Below are positions 1 to 8,393 of a stretch of DNA of 64,000 nucleotides, piece after piece. Below the pieces are notes generated by a model. It had not been told where the DNA came from. It did no database searches and saw only the letters and a program-made list of their open reading frames with translations. A program made the translations under genes and the position numbers. Source of the stretch: Streptomyces sp. NBC_00572 (GTDB lineage: Bacteria > Actinomycetota > Actinomycetes > Streptomycetales > Streptomycetaceae); assembly GCF_026341815.1 (NCBI RefSeq), contig NZ_JAPENX010000001.1, positions 186,001 through 250,000 of the forward strand. Direction: 5' to 3'. Position 1 is the stretch's first letter, and each line of letters opens with the position of its first letter.

Positions 1-1809
1 AGTGGCGCGGCGCTGCTCCTGGCCGGTGCGGCGGTGACGCTGTACGTGGCCCGGCGGACGCCCGCGCTCGCGGTGGCGGCCTCGGCGATCGCGGGCCTGG
101 CGACGGTGACGGCGCTGGGCGGCCTGCTGCGTTCGGCGGTCCCGACGGACTGGACGGTGCCGGCGTACGTGCTGTGCGGGCTGGCCCTGGCATCGGTGTG
201 GCGCGTGGGAGCGGCTTCGGCTTCGGCTTCGGCTTCGGGATCAGGCCACACCTCGGACTCCACCGTGTCGCGACTGCTGCCGAACGGCGCCCGGCTCGGG
301 CTGGCCGGTGCGGGGGCCGGAGTCGCCGCGCTCGGGGTCGTCTGGGCGTTGCCGCCGGTGGCGGTGGGGCTCCTGGGGCCGGTGGCCCGGACGACGGAGG
401 TCTGGTCGGGCGAGCACGCCGAACGCGCGCTGACCTCGTACCCGGGGACGGCCGTCCTGGTCCTGGCGGTGGCCGCCGCCGTCCTCGCGGCGCTCCCCCG
501 GCTGTGGGCCCGCTGCGGGGCGCTCGCCCTGGTCTGGGCGCTCCTGACCGCCCTGCCGGTCTCCCTCGGCCTGCCGTACGCGGCGACGCTCGCCCTGCAG
601 CTCCTGACGACCGCGACGGCGCTGGCGTGCGCCGTCCGCCCGGGGCCGCTGACCCGCGGCCTGCCTCGTCCCGAGGCCGGAACCGCCGGAACGGCCGACA
701 CCCCCGGGGCACCGACGGCGGAGAAGCCTGCCGCGGACGCCCCGGCCGCCGGGACGACCTCCGCCCCTTCCGCTCCGCCCTCGCCGGGCGCACCCTGGCC
801 CGGCTGGGCGCCCTCTCGGCCCCGCCCTCAGGCTCGCGCCACGGAGCCCGGGACCCTCCTCGGCCTGCTCGCGTACGCCGGCGGTCTGGCCTCGGCCCTG
901 AGCGCGGTGGCGCTCGCCCTGGACGTCCGGGGGGCCACGTTCGCCGCGCTCGGGATGATGCTCGGGCTCCTCACGGCGGTCGCCTGGCTCGGTACGGACG
1001 TGCGCCGGACGGTTTCGGCCTGCGGAGCCGTGCTCGCGGCGACGGGACTCGTGTTCGCGGTGTCCGCCGCCGGCGGGTTCGAGGACCACTGGACGGCGCT
1101 CACCCTGCTGGTCGTCCCGGCGGCCACGGCGGCCGTCGGCGCCAAGGCCCGCCCGGTGGCCCTCACTGTCGAGATCACCGGCGGGACCGTGGGACTGCTC
1201 GCCCTCGGGATCGCCGCGTCCCGGCCGGCGTTCCTGGCGCTCGCCCTGGCCCTCGGCGGGGTGATCGCGGCGGGGACGGCCGTGCGGCCCGAGCGGCGGC
1301 GGTTCGCCTCGTGGACGGCGGCGGTGCTGTTCCTGCTGGCCACCTGGGTGCGGCTCGCGGTGTGGGAGGTCACGACCCCGGAGGCGTACACGCTGCCCGT
1401 GACCGTGCCCGCCCTCGTCGTCGGGTTCCTGCGGCGGCGCCGGGACCCGGAGGCCTCGTCCTGGACGGCGTACGGCCCCGGTCTCGCGGCGACGCTCCTG
1501 CCGAGCCTCGTGGCGGCCTGGACGGACCCGGAGTGGCCGCGCCCGCTGGCGCTCGGCGTCGCGGCCCTGGCAGTGACGCTGCTCGGCGCCCGCTTCCGGC
1601 TCCAGGCGCTCCTGGTCCTCGGCGGCACGGTGCTCGCCCTGGACGGGCTGCACGAGCTGGCCCCGTACGTGGTGCAGGTGGTGGGCGCGCTGCCGCGCTG
1701 GCTGCCGCCGGCCCTGGCCGGGCTCCTGCTGCTCGCGGCGGGCGCCACGTACGAGCAGCGGCTGCGGGACGCCCGGCGCCTCAGGGACCGGGTCGCGCGG
1801 ATGCGGTGA
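1..1809 (+). CDS. Large polytopic membrane protein, 3' part only
   Basis: The reading frame is open from base 1 with no stop, so the gene begins upstream of the window. About 602 C-terminal residues are seen. They are dominated by hydrophobic Ala/Leu/Val stretches that look like more than a dozen membrane segments, interrupted near residue 220-285 by a low-complexity Ala/Pro/Gly/Thr linker. The extreme C-terminus turns basic (YEQRLRDARRLRDRVARMR), which should be cytoplasmic. Large proteins of this type are common in Streptomyces genomes and usually annotated only as integral membrane proteins. I do not recognise a transport or enzymatic motif and assign no function. A four-fold 6-bp repeat near the left end encodes an Ala-Ser run. 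Confidence 0.8.
   Translation, partial: SGAALLLAGAAVTLYVARRTPALAVAASAIAGLATVTALGGLLRSAVPTDWTVPAYVLCGLALASVWRVGAASASASASGSGHTSDSTVSRLLPNGARLGLAGAGAGVAALGVVWALPPVAVGLLGPVARTTEVWSGEHAERALTSYPGTAVLVLAVAAAVLAALPRLWARCGALALVWALLTALPVSLGLPYAATLALQLLTTATALACAVRPGPLTRGLPRPEAGTAGTADTPGAPTAEKPAADAPAAGTTSAPSAPPSPGAPWPGWAPSRPRPQARATEPGTLLGLLAYAGGLASALSAVALALDVRGATFAALGMMLGLLTAVAWLGTDVRRTVSACGAVLAATGLVFAVSAAGGFEDHWTALTLLVVPAATAAVGAKARPVALTVEITGGTVGLLALGIAASRPAFLALALALGGVIAAGTAVRPERRRFASWTAAVLFLLATWVRLAVWEVTTPEAYTLPVTVPALVVGFLRRRRDPEASSWTAYGPGLAATLLPSLVAAWTDPEWPRPLALGVAALAVTLLGARFRLQALLVLGGTVLALDGLHELAPYVVQVVGALPRWLPPALAGLLLLAAGATYEQRLRDARRLRDRVARMR
213..236 (+). repeat. Hexanucleotide tandem repeat (ggcttc)x4
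   Basis: Four perfect copies of ggcttc lie inside the membrane protein and encode alternating Ala-Ser between hydrophobic segments. The unit keeps the frame, so copy-number change would only lengthen a loop. A Ser-Gly-rich stretch follows. Confidence 0.7.
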
Positions 1810-1813
1810 AACG

Positions 1814-1851
1814 CCGAAGGCCCGGGACGGTGTTCCGTCTCGGGCCTTCGG
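1814..1851. terminator. Intrinsic terminator, probably bidirectional
   Basis: An inverted repeat with 17-bp arms (ccgaaggcccgggacgg and its complement, one mismatch) and a 4-nt loop begins 5 bp after the stop of the membrane protein gene. It also lies just beyond the 3' end of the minus-strand tRNA-Val, so it can serve both converging transcripts. As usual in Streptomyces there is no long U tract. Confidence 0.8.
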
Positions 1852-1857
1852 ACCGGG

Positions 1858-1932
1858 TGGTGGGCGATACTGGGTTCGAACCAGTGACCCCTTCGGTGTG
1901 AACGAAGTGCTCTCCCACTGAGCTAATCGCCC
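1858..1932 (-). tRNA. tRNA-Val (anticodon CAC)
   Basis: Read on the minus strand it folds into a full cloverleaf. The acceptor stem is GGGCGAT/ATCGCCC, the D arm has GCTCAGTGGGAGAGC, and the anticodon stem CTTCG/CGAAG has loop TTCACAC giving anticodon CAC (codon GUG). The T arm is CTGGTTCGAACCCAG. The CCA end is encoded (complement of 1858-1860). It differs from the three tRNA-Val(GAC) genes near 8.5 kb chiefly in the anticodon arm and outer acceptor pairs. Confidence 0.95.
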
Positions 1933-1985
1933 GGCGCACCGCAAACATTACCGCATGTCAGCGGGGCTCCCGAACCACCCGAGGG

Positions 1986-2408
1986 TCACTCGTCGATCTT
2001 CCACGGCATGACGAAGCCGAACTTCCAGAGGTAGACGCCCAGCAGTGCGGCGATGATCACCAGGCCGATGGCGGTGAGGATGATGTTCCGGCGGCGGACC
2101 TTGGGGTCGAGGGCGCGCTGGGCGGCCTCGGTGACCTTGCGCTTGGTCCAGCGGAGCACGAGCTGGGCCCAGACGAACTCGGTCGCCCAGATCGCCATGC
2201 CGCCGAAGATGACCAGCCAGCCGGGCCCCGGGAGCGGCAGCATGACCACTCCGGCGCCGACCACGGCGAGTCCCACGATGAAGACGCCGACCTGCCAGCT
2301 CAGATGCAGGCCTCGCCGGGACTTGATGAACTCCGGTGCGCGGGATCCCAGTTCGGCATCTTGGCCGTCTGCGGACTCCCCGGTGCGCTCGTCACTCTCC
2401 GCATTCAT
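1986..2408 (-). CDS. PGPGW-motif membrane protein (TIGR02611-type)
   Basis: A protein of about 140 residues with a charged N-terminus, two closely spaced hydrophobic segments (about residues 38-58 and 63-82) joined by the signature P-G-P-G-W, and a third segment near 108-128. This layout and motif match the TIGR02611/PGPGW family of actinobacterial membrane proteins, whose function is unknown. I chose the ATG at 2408. A TTG at 2417 in frame would add MGA. The gene is divergent from ssgB, with about 190 bp between the two starts. Confidence 0.8.
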   Translation of the reverse strand: MNAESDERTGESADGQDAELGSRAPEFIKSRRGLHLSWQVGVFIVGLAVVGAGVVMLPLPGPGWLVIFGGMAIWATEFVWAQLVLRWTKRKVTEAAQRALDPKVRRRNIILTAIGLVIIAALLGVYLWKFGFVMPWKIDE

Positions 2409-2598
2409 GGCTCCCAACTTACCGGACGGGGAGCCGACACCGGAATGGCGGTATTACCCCAGGTCACACGCACCCATACGAGCTACCTGAACGATCACAA
2501 AACCGACAGAGGGGTTTACAACGGCACTGGAGGTGGCATGTCGATTTCGCCGACGTGCGAATCCCCGAGCGCACACTGAGCGAAAGGCCCTGGCGCTT

Positions 2599-3012
2599 AT
2601 GAACACCACGGTCAGCTGCGAGCTGCACCTGCGCCTCGTTGTGTCGAGCGAGTCCTCACTGCCTGTACCCGCGGGCCTGCGGTATGACACGGCCGATCCC
2701 TATGCCGTGCACGCCACCTTCCACACCGGAGCCGAGGAGACGGTCGAGTGGGTCTTCGCCCGCGACCTTCTCGCCGAGGGGCTGCACCGGCCCACCGGCA
2801 CGGGCGACGTCCGCGTCTGGCCGTCCCGTAGTCACGGTCAGGGAGTCGTCTGCATCGCGTTGAGCTCTCCCGAGGGAGAAGCCCTGCTCGAGGCCCCGGC
2901 GAGGGCCTTGGAGTCGTTCCTGAAGCGGACCGACGCCGCCGTGCCACCGGGCACCGAGCACCGGCACTTCGACCTCGATACGGAGCTCTCCCACATCCTG
3001 GCCGACAGCTGA
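2599..3012 (+). CDS. ssgB: Sporulation-specific cell division protein SsgB
   Basis: A protein of 137 residues, the usual SsgB length, beginning MNTTVSCELHLRLVV and continuing with the highly conserved SsgA-like protein core (YAVHATFH, EWVFARDLL, GDVRVWPS, EALLEAPA). In Streptomyces SsgB works with SsgA to position FtsZ at future sporulation septa, acting at the inner face of the membrane in aerial hyphae. The ATG at 2599 gives the canonical N-terminus. The SD is weak (gaaagg, about 11 nt upstream). Its presence identifies the organism as a sporulating actinomycete. Regulation by developmental sigma factors is known for ssgB elsewhere, but I could not fix a promoter here. Confidence 0.96.
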   Translation: MNTTVSCELHLRLVVSSESSLPVPAGLRYDTADPYAVHATFHTGAEETVEWVFARDLLAEGLHRPTGTGDVRVWPSRSHGQGVVCIALSSPEGEALLEAPARALESFLKRTDAAVPPGTEHRHFDLDTELSHILADS

Positions 3013-3031
3013 GCCAGGCCGAGAGCCGCAC

Positions 3032-3060
3032 GGCGCCGTCCGACTCGGGGCGACGGCGCC
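3032..3060 (+). terminator. Terminator hairpin after ssgB
   Basis: Perfect 9-bp arms ggcgccgtc and gacggcgcc separated by 11 nt, starting 20 bp after the ssgB stop. Confidence 0.6.
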
Positions 3061-3203
3061 GCGCGGGCAGTCACATAGGCACGACACCGGCGCTCCCCAC
3101 CGCGCAGCCGGCGCGGTGGTGGGCGCCGTTGTCCTTTTCCCGGTCGCGCTAAAGTCAGCGCCATTCCGCGGGCGCCCGCCCGCGGCCGGCCAGGGAGCGA
3201 ATC

Positions 3204-3761
3204 GTGCTGATCCCTCACGACACCCGGATCGCCCTCGACACCGTCGTCGATCTGATGAACACCGCGCCCCAGGGCGACCGCGCCGACGAGCTCGCGGACA
3301 TCCCGGGGCTGGCGACCTTCGTCCACGCCCACAAGATCAGCGGTGTGGGCGAGCTGGGCCCCGACGACCTGCGGGCCGTGCGCGAGGTGCGCGAGAAGTT
3401 CGCGGCGGTCTTCTCGGCCCCGGAGGCCCGGATCGCGGCCCCACTGATCAACCAGCTGGTGGCGGGTGCGGGCACCACGCCCCAGCTCACCGACCACGAC
3501 GGCTACGACTGGCACGTGCACTACTTCGCGCCGGGCGCCTCGGTGGCGGACCACCTCGCGGCCGACTGCGGCATGGCGCTGGCGTTCATCGTGGTGGCGG
3601 GCGAGCAGGAGCGGCTGCGGCGCTGCGAGGCGCCGGACTGCGGCCGGGCCTTCGTCGACCTGTCCCGCAACCGCTCGCGCCGCTACTGCGACAGCCGCAC
3701 CTGCGGCAACCGGCTGCACGTGGCCGCCTACCGCGCGCGCCGCAAGGAGGCCGCGGGCTGA
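3204..3761 (+). CDS. CGNR zinc-finger protein
   Basis: A protein of 185 residues. The N-terminal two thirds resemble the stress-induced/ABATE-like domain (DTVVDLMNTAP near residue 14, ELGPDDLRAVREVREKF near 50). The C-terminus carries the CGNR zinc finger: C-E-A-P-D-C about residue 143, then CDSRTCGNRLHVAAYRAR about 163-180. CGNR proteins are treated as putative nucleic-acid-binding regulators. The start is a GTG at 3204 preceded by AGGGAG about 6 nt upstream. It stands alone downstream of ssgB, and the hairpin between them suggests its own promoter. Target unknown. Confidence 0.88.
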   Translation: MLIPHDTRIALDTVVDLMNTAPQGDRADELADIPGLATFVHAHKISGVGELGPDDLRAVREVREKFAAVFSAPEARIAAPLINQLVAGAGTTPQLTDHDGYDWHVHYFAPGASVADHLAADCGMALAFIVVAGEQERLRRCEAPDCGRAFVDLSRNRSRRYCDSRTCGNRLHVAAYRARRKEAAG

Positions 3762-3796
3762 GTCGGGGTCCGGGGCCGTAGCCGGGTTCGGGGTCG

Positions 3797-3958
3797 TCAC
3801 AGCACGAAGAGATCGTGCACCGCGGCCATGAGCAGCAGACACCCGATCACCCCGAGAAAGATCATCAGCGGGGGCTGGGAGAGCGCGAACAGACAACCGC
3901 GCGGCTCTTCGGCAGGGGCATCGGTGGCGGGGACGGTCTCCCGCGAGGTATCCAGCAT
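3797..3958 (-). CDS. Small single-span membrane protein
   Basis: A protein of 53 residues if started at the ATG at 3958 (MLDTSRET...). A longer in-frame start at 4012 exists but its N-terminus looks non-coding. The C-terminal half is one clear membrane span (PLMIFLGVIGCLLLMAAVHDLF) reaching almost to the C-terminus; the N-terminal half is acidic and probably cytoplasmic. A single Cys precedes and a second lies within the span. No recognised family. It converges on the CGNR gene with only about 35 bp between stops. Confidence 0.55.
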   Translation of the reverse strand: MLDTSRETVPATDAPAEEPRGCLFALSQPPLMIFLGVIGCLLLMAAVHDLFVL

Positions 3959-4081
3959 CTCGGGGGGATGATGGCGCACGCGGGACGCCTGAAATCCCGC
4001 AACACGCCCCACGGCAGAGGGTGTTCATCCCTTCCCGTGGATCACCCGTGGATCATGGGAAAGGGAAACCGCCAGAAGCGA

Positions 4082-4495
4082 TCAGATTCCGTGCTTCTTC
4101 AGAATCGCCTCGATGTCGCTGAAGTCGTCTCCGGGGGTCTTGCCGGCCCCCGGCTTGGCCGTCACGGCACGCGAGGGCGACGACGCCGCCGGAGCCACGG
4201 CACTCGGTTCGGCCCCGCCGGTGGTCTCCTTGCGGCCGCCGCGGCGCCGCTCGACGGCCCGGGTGGACAGGAAGAGCAGCCAGGCGACGCCGAGGACACC
4301 GAAGCCAGCCCAGGCGACCGGGCTGAACGCCGTGTCCACGATCCAGTCGACGGCACCCGTCATCACCAGACCGAGCGGCACCAGGGCGTAGGCCGCGATC
4401 CGGGCGGCGGACAGGAATCGCTTCCGGTACGCCATGATCGCGGCGATGCCCAGGCCCGCCGCGGACACCGCGGAGCAAATGGTCTCGGCGATCAT
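4082..4495 (-). CDS. Membrane protein of unknown function with acidic C-terminal tail
   Basis: A protein of 137 residues from ATG 4495, chosen because GGAGG sits 7 nt upstream. Three hydrophobic stretches (about residues 5-20, 30-50 and 55-75) are followed by a basic stop-transfer (RAVERRRGGRK), an Ala/Pro/Ser-rich linker and a conserved-looking C-terminal motif DDFSDIEAILKKHGI. A short amphipathic helix after a disordered linker suggests a protein-protein contact at the cytoplasmic side. Function unknown. It is divergent from the thioredoxin-fold gene. Confidence 0.7.
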   Translation of the reverse strand: MIAETICSAVSAAGLGIAAIMAYRKRFLSAARIAAYALVPLGLVMTGAVDWIVDTAFSPVAWAGFGVLGVAWLLFLSTRAVERRRGGRKETTGGAEPSAVAPAASSPSRAVTAKPGAGKTPGDDFSDIEAILKKHGI

Positions 4496-4667
4496 GCGGT
4501 CCTCCAGGTCCCGGGTGATAAGTCCCTTCCATCCTGCACCGCCGACGCCGTCCGGGGCCATGTCCCGGACCCGGTCTCAGGGAGATCTCCGGGTCACCCC
4601 CTCCGGATCTCCTCCCCAGGTCCCGGTGGGGAGACGCCCGCCCCTCCCCGTGAGGGAGACTGCTGTC

Positions 4668-5183
4668 ATGAGTGACTCCACCACCGCACCCGCCTCCCCC
4701 GTCGTCCTGGAGGCGTGGTTCGACCTCCAGTGCCCCGACTGCTTCCAGGCCCTCGACGACGTCCGCGCGCTCCGCGAGAAGTACGGCGACCGGCTCGACG
4801 TACAGCTGCGCCACTTCCCGCTCGCGAAGCACAAGCACGCGTACGCGGCCGCGCAGGCCGCCGAGGAGGCCGTCGAGCAGGGCAAGGGCTGGCCGTACGC
4901 GGAGGCGCTGCTCGCCAGGACCGCGGAGCTGGGCGAGCGCGGCGAGTCGGTGCTCATGGAGGTCGCCACCGAACTCGGTCTGGACGCCGAGGAGTTCGAC
5001 ACCGCTCTGATCGACGGCCGGCACCTCCTGACCGTCGACGCGGACGAGGCCGAGGGCAAGGCGATCAAGGTCACCGGCACGCCGACCTATGTCATCGGCG
5101 GCGAGCGTCTGGACGGCGGCCAGAGCCAGGACGGCCTGCGCGGGCGCATCGAGGAGATCGCCGACCGCCTCCTGAAGGCCTGA
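4668..5183 (+). CDS. DsbA-family thioredoxin-fold oxidoreductase
   Basis: A protein of 171 residues with an early beta strand ending in FDLQCPDC at about residues 18-25. This is a CxxC redox active site (C-P-D-C) in the DsbA/FrnE position. The cis-Pro loop GTPTYVIGGERLDGGQ lies near residue 143 and is diagnostic of the fold. The helical insertion between them (HFPLAKHKHAYAAAQAAEEA) matches DsbA-like proteins. No signal peptide is visible, so it is probably cytoplasmic and acts on disulfides or as a FrnE-like thiol oxidoreductase. SD GAGGGAG lies about 9 nt before ATG 4668. It is monocistronic, ending at a hairpin. Confidence 0.85.
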   Translation: MSDSTTAPASPVVLEAWFDLQCPDCFQALDDVRALREKYGDRLDVQLRHFPLAKHKHAYAAAQAAEEAVEQGKGWPYAEALLARTAELGERGESVLMEVATELGLDAEEFDTALIDGRHLLTVDADEAEGKAIKVTGTPTYVIGGERLDGGQSQDGLRGRIEEIADRLLKA

Positions 5184-5240
5184 CCGCCGGACCGCCTGCC
5201 CGACCGGGCCCGGGGCCTGATCGGCAGGACACCCCGGGCC

Positions 5241-5272
5241 GGCCTGATCCGACGGGAACTGTCGGACAGGCC
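5241..5272. terminator. Bidirectional terminator hairpin
   Basis: ggcctgatccgac pairs with gtcggacaggcc (one bulge), loop of 7 nt, lying between the converging thioredoxin-fold and GNAT genes and abutting the GNAT stop codon. Confidence 0.65.
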
Positions 5273-6112
5273 CTAACGGAGTTCCTTCGCGCTGTTGACG
5301 TAGGTCGTGCGGTAGCCCAGCGACTCGTAGAGCCGGATCGCCGGGGTGTTGCGCGCGAAGACGTGCAGTCCGAGCAGGGTCTCCCCGGTCTCCCGCGCGA
5401 CCCGCTCGGCGAGCAGCATGAGCGCCCGGCCGTAGCCATGCCCGCGATGCTCCTCGCCGACCTCGATGTCGTACACGAAGGCGGCCCACCGCCCCGGTTC
5501 CAGCTCGATCCGGCCGGTCCACAGGAAACCGGCGGGCCGTCCGTCCCGGACGACCACGTGGATCGCCGTGCCGGGGGTGGCCAGGCCCTCGGGGAGGTAC
5601 TTGGCGTGACTGCTCTCGGCCTTGGCGCGCGCCTGGTCCTCGGGGACGCCGCGGTCGATCCAGCTCTGCGCGAAGCCCTGCTTGGTCCGCGCCTCCCACG
5701 CCGCGTACTCGGTCTCGGTCATCGGCCGTACCTCGACGCCCTCCGGCAGGGCCGGCGGCTCGTCGGGCAGCTCCTTGACCATGTTCCTGCTGCGCTCGGT
5801 GTAGCCGAGCGAGCGGGCCATCCGCAGCGCCGCCTCGGCGTCGGCGGGGACCGAGATCTGCACCTCGGCGCAGCCCCAGCCCCGCAGCACCTCCTCGGAG
5901 GCGAGCGCGGCGACCGTGCCCCGACCCCGCCCGCGGTCCGGCGCGTCGACCCGGAGCCGGCCGATCACGCCGGAGGCGGCGCCGAAGCCCGGATCGGTGG
6001 AGAGGTGGACGGAGCCGACCCGGCGGCTGTTCACGCACACGTCGTAGGTGCGGGAACGGCCGCCGTCGGGCGTCTGCTGAAGCGGCTCGGCCGGCCGCAG
6101 AGTGGTGGTCAT
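5273..6112 (-). CDS. Tandem GNAT-domain acetyltransferase
   Basis: A protein of 279 residues with two GNAT-like halves. The first (about 20-130) contains RLRVDAPDRGRGRGTVAAL, an acetyl-CoA pyrophosphate loop, and ARSLGYTERSRNM. The second (about 130-279) contains YDIEVGEEHRGHGYGRALM and the typical ending NTPAIRLYESLGYRTTY. The second half has the intact RGHGYG loop and is probably the catalytic one. Substrate unknown. I chose ATG 6112 (MTTTLRPAEP); an ATG at 6148 and a GTG at 6130 are in frame but have no better SD. It is the last gene of a pabB-pabC-GNAT run with small gaps, so it is probably cotranscribed with folate genes. Confidence 0.85.
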   Translation of the reverse strand: MTTTLRPAEPLQQTPDGGRSRTYDVCVNSRRVGSVHLSTDPGFGAASGVIGRLRVDAPDRGRGRGTVAALASEEVLRGWGCAEVQISVPADAEAALRMARSLGYTERSRNMVKELPDEPPALPEGVEVRPMTETEYAAWEARTKQGFAQSWIDRGVPEDQARAKAESSHAKYLPEGLATPGTAIHVVVRDGRPAGFLWTGRIELEPGRWAAFVYDIEVGEEHRGHGYGRALMLLAERVARETGETLLGLHVFARNTPAIRLYESLGYRTTYVNSAKELR

Positions 6113-6154
6113 CAGTGGTGTTCTACCCACCCGGGGGCCGTCCGTCATCAGGTT

Positions 6155-6985
6155 TTACGGGAGGCGCGGATCCCGGTCCCGTGCGGCGTTCTCGTCGAAG
6201 ATCCGCATGGCCTTGGCGGTGACCGGGCCGGGCGCCGGCGACAACTCGCGCCCGTCGACGCGGTGCACGGCCTGGACGTCGCGGAGGGTCGAGGTCAGGA
6301 AGATCTCCTCGGCGCTCTCCAGGACGTCCAGCGGCAGGTCGGTCTCCTGCGCGCCGGTCCACTCGACGGCGAGGGCGCGGGTGATGCCGGCGAGGCAGCC
6401 GGAGGAGACGGGCGGGGTGAGGATCCGGCCGTCGACGACGACGAAGACGTTGGAGCCGGTGCCCTCGCAGAGCTGTCCGACGGTGTTGGCGAACAGCGCC
6501 TCGGTGGCCCCCTGCTCGCGCGCCCGGGCGAGGGCGACCACGTTCTCGGCGTACGAGGTGGTCTTGAGTCCGGTGAGGGCGCCGCGCTCGTTGCGGGTCC
6601 AGGGCACGGTGATCACGGCGGTGGAGTCGGCCCGGCGGCCGGTCTCCCCGAGGCCCACGACCAGGCTGGTCCCCGCGTCGCCGCGCTCCGAGCCGAGCGG
6701 GGAGAGACCGCCGGTGTACGTGATGCGGAGCCGGCCGAGCTCCATCGGGTTCGCTCCGATGACGGCGGCGCAGGCGCGACGGACCTCGTCGAGGTCCGGG
6801 TCGGGCAGGCCGAGACCGCGGGCGGAGCGGGTGAGGCGCTCCAGGTGGAGGGTGAGAGCAAACGTTTCTCCCCGCTCGACCTTGACCGTCTCGAAGATGC
6901 CGTCGCCGACGGTCAGTCCGTGGTCCAGCACGGAGACCAGGGCGGTCTCCGCGTCGTGCAGTCCGCCGTTGACCCAGAGTTTCAT
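6155..6985 (-). CDS. pabC: Aminodeoxychorismate lyase (aminotransferase class IV)
   Basis: A protein of 276 residues with the class IV PLP fold. The N-terminus MKLWVNGGL, DHGLTVGDGIFETVKV near residue 20, the PLP-lysine region GLKTTSYAENV near 138, EGTGSNVFVVV near 175 and EEIFLTSTLRDVQAV near 225 are all present. The family also holds branched-chain and D-amino acid aminotransferases. The assignment as 4-amino-4-deoxychorismate lyase (pyruvate release to give p-aminobenzoate) rests on the 4-bp ATGA overlap with pabB. Together they supply PABA for folate. Confidence 0.88.
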   Translation of the reverse strand: MKLWVNGGLHDAETALVSVLDHGLTVGDGIFETVKVERGETFALTLHLERLTRSARGLGLPDPDLDEVRRACAAVIGANPMELGRLRITYTGGLSPLGSERGDAGTSLVVGLGETGRRADSTAVITVPWTRNERGALTGLKTTSYAENVVALARAREQGATEALFANTVGQLCEGTGSNVFVVVDGRILTPPVSSGCLAGITRALAVEWTGAQETDLPLDVLESAEEIFLTSTLRDVQAVHRVDGRELSPAPGPVTAKAMRIFDENAARDRDPRLP

Positions 6986-8049
6986 CGAGAAATGGCCTTT
7001 CCACTCGCCTCAAGGGCGCCTGACTCGTAGGCGCCCGACGCTATCGCGACCAGCCGGGCCGCCTTGAGCTCGGTCTCCTGCCACTCGCGCTCCGGATCGG
7101 AACCCCAGGTGATCCCGGCGCCGGTGCCGAAGCGGAGCACGTTCTCGGGGCGGTCGATCCAGAAGGTCCGTATGCCGACGGCCAGCTCGGCGGTGTCCGC
7201 GTCGGCGTCCACCCAGCCGATGCCTCCGCAGTACGGGCCGCGGGGGGCGGTCTCCAGGGCCTCGATGATCCGCAGCGCGCTGGACTTGGGTGCTCCGGTG
7301 ACGGAGCCGGGCGGGAAGGTGGCGCCGAGCAGCTCGGGCCAGCCGGCGTCCTCGCGCAGCAGGCCGGTGACCGTGGAGACGAGGTGGACGAGGCCGGGGT
7401 GCTCCTCGAGCGCGCAGAGGGCGGGGACGGCGACGGAGCCGGTCTCGCTCACGCGTCCGAGGTCGTTGCGGACCAGGTCGACGATCATCACGTTCTCCGC
7501 GTGGTCCTTGGGAAGGAGGTCGGCGGCGGTGCGGCCGGTCCCCTTGATGGGGCCGGAGGTGATCAGGGCCCCTTCCTTGCGGAGGTAGAGCTCGGGGGAA
7601 GCGGTGGCGATCTCCACTCCGTGCGCGGGCAGGCGGATCGTTCCGGCGTACGGGGCGGGGTTGCCGCGGGCGAGGAGCGCGGTGAGGGCGTCGACGTCGG
7701 CGGCGGCCGGGTCCGGCAGCGGCGCGGTCAGCACCCGGCAGAGGTTCGCCTGATAGACCTCGCCGCGCGCGATGTGCTCGCGCACGCGCCGGACACCCGC
7801 GGTGTACGCGGCGCGGTCGAGGGAGGACGTCCAGTCACCGGCGGCGGGGCCGAGCCAGCCGCCGGGGACGGGCGAGGGGACGGGGTCGGGCCGCACGTCG
7901 CCGAAGCGCGCGCAGGTCAGACGCCCCTCGAAGTCGGCGCAGACGGCCCAGAAGCCGGCGGAGTCCAGGGCTTCGGGGTCGTGGGTGACGTCCCGGAGGT
8001 CGGTCGCGAGGAGGCCGCCGAAGCGGGCCAGCGGAGCAAGGTCGTGCAC
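6982..8049 (-). CDS. pabB: Aminodeoxychorismate synthase component I
   Basis: A protein of 355 residues, chorismate-binding enzyme family. Diagnostic motifs are GPIKGTGR (the Lys after P-I is the PabB-type residue; anthranilate synthases have P-I-A-G-T), DLVRNDLGRV, PPGSVTGAPK and GPYCGGIGW. It lacks much of the N-terminal extension of longer PabB proteins, as many actinobacterial stand-alone PabB do. It converts chorismate with ammonia from a glutaminase partner to aminodeoxychorismate. No pabA-like glutaminase is seen nearby, so that subunit must be encoded elsewhere. It is the first gene of the operon with pabC. Confidence 0.9.
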   Translation of the reverse strand: MHDLAPLARFGGLLATDLRDVTHDPEALDSAGFWAVCADFEGRLTCARFGDVRPDPVPSPVPGGWLGPAAGDWTSSLDRAAYTAGVRRVREHIARGEVYQANLCRVLTAPLPDPAAADVDALTALLARGNPAPYAGTIRLPAHGVEIATASPELYLRKEGALITSGPIKGTGRTAADLLPKDHAENVMIVDLVRNDLGRVSETGSVAVPALCALEEHPGLVHLVSTVTGLLREDAGWPELLGATFPPGSVTGAPKSSALRIIEALETAPRGPYCGGIGWVDADADTAELAVGIRTFWIDRPENVLRFGTGAGITWGSDPEREWQETELKAARLVAIASGAYESGALEASGKAISR

Positions 8050-8211
8050 GCATCGAGTCTAGGTCCGCCGGAGGGGGGACACCGGGGGCGCGTGCACGGG
8101 GGCTCCCCGCCACCTCGGGGACACGGCGAGTGAACGTGGCACGAACCCTCCGGGACGCCGCGCCGGGCGCCCGGATCGGCGCGCAGGTCAGCACGCTGCG
8201 GAAACGCGTTT

Positions 8212-8239
8212 TTGTGCTGGCCCAGGAATCCGCTAGAGT
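8212..8239 (+). promoter_or_regulatory. Candidate promoter of the tRNA cluster
   Basis: TTGTGC (8212-8217), 16 bp, TAGAGT (8234-8239). The -10 lies about 42 bp before the tRNA-Gly gene, so transcription would start some 35 bp upstream of the first tRNA. Confidence 0.55.
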
Positions 8240-8281
8240 TCAACACGTCGCCGGGACGCGCAAGCGAAACGGAAACGACAA

Positions 8282-8354
8282 GCGGACGTGGCTCAGTTGG
8301 TAGAGCATCACCTTGCCAAGGTGAGGGTCGCGAGTTCGAATCTCGTCGTCCGCT
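8282..8354 (+). tRNA. tRNA-Gly (anticodon GCC)
   Basis: Cloverleaf with acceptor GCGGACG/CGTCCGC, anticodon stem TCACC/GGTGA, loop TTGCCAA (anticodon GCC) and T arm with GTTCGAAT. CCA is not encoded. First gene of a five-tRNA run on the plus strand. Confidence 0.97.
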
Positions 8355-8393
8355 CGATGTGGGGGATCTTCCCGAACCCCTGTATTCACTCCT

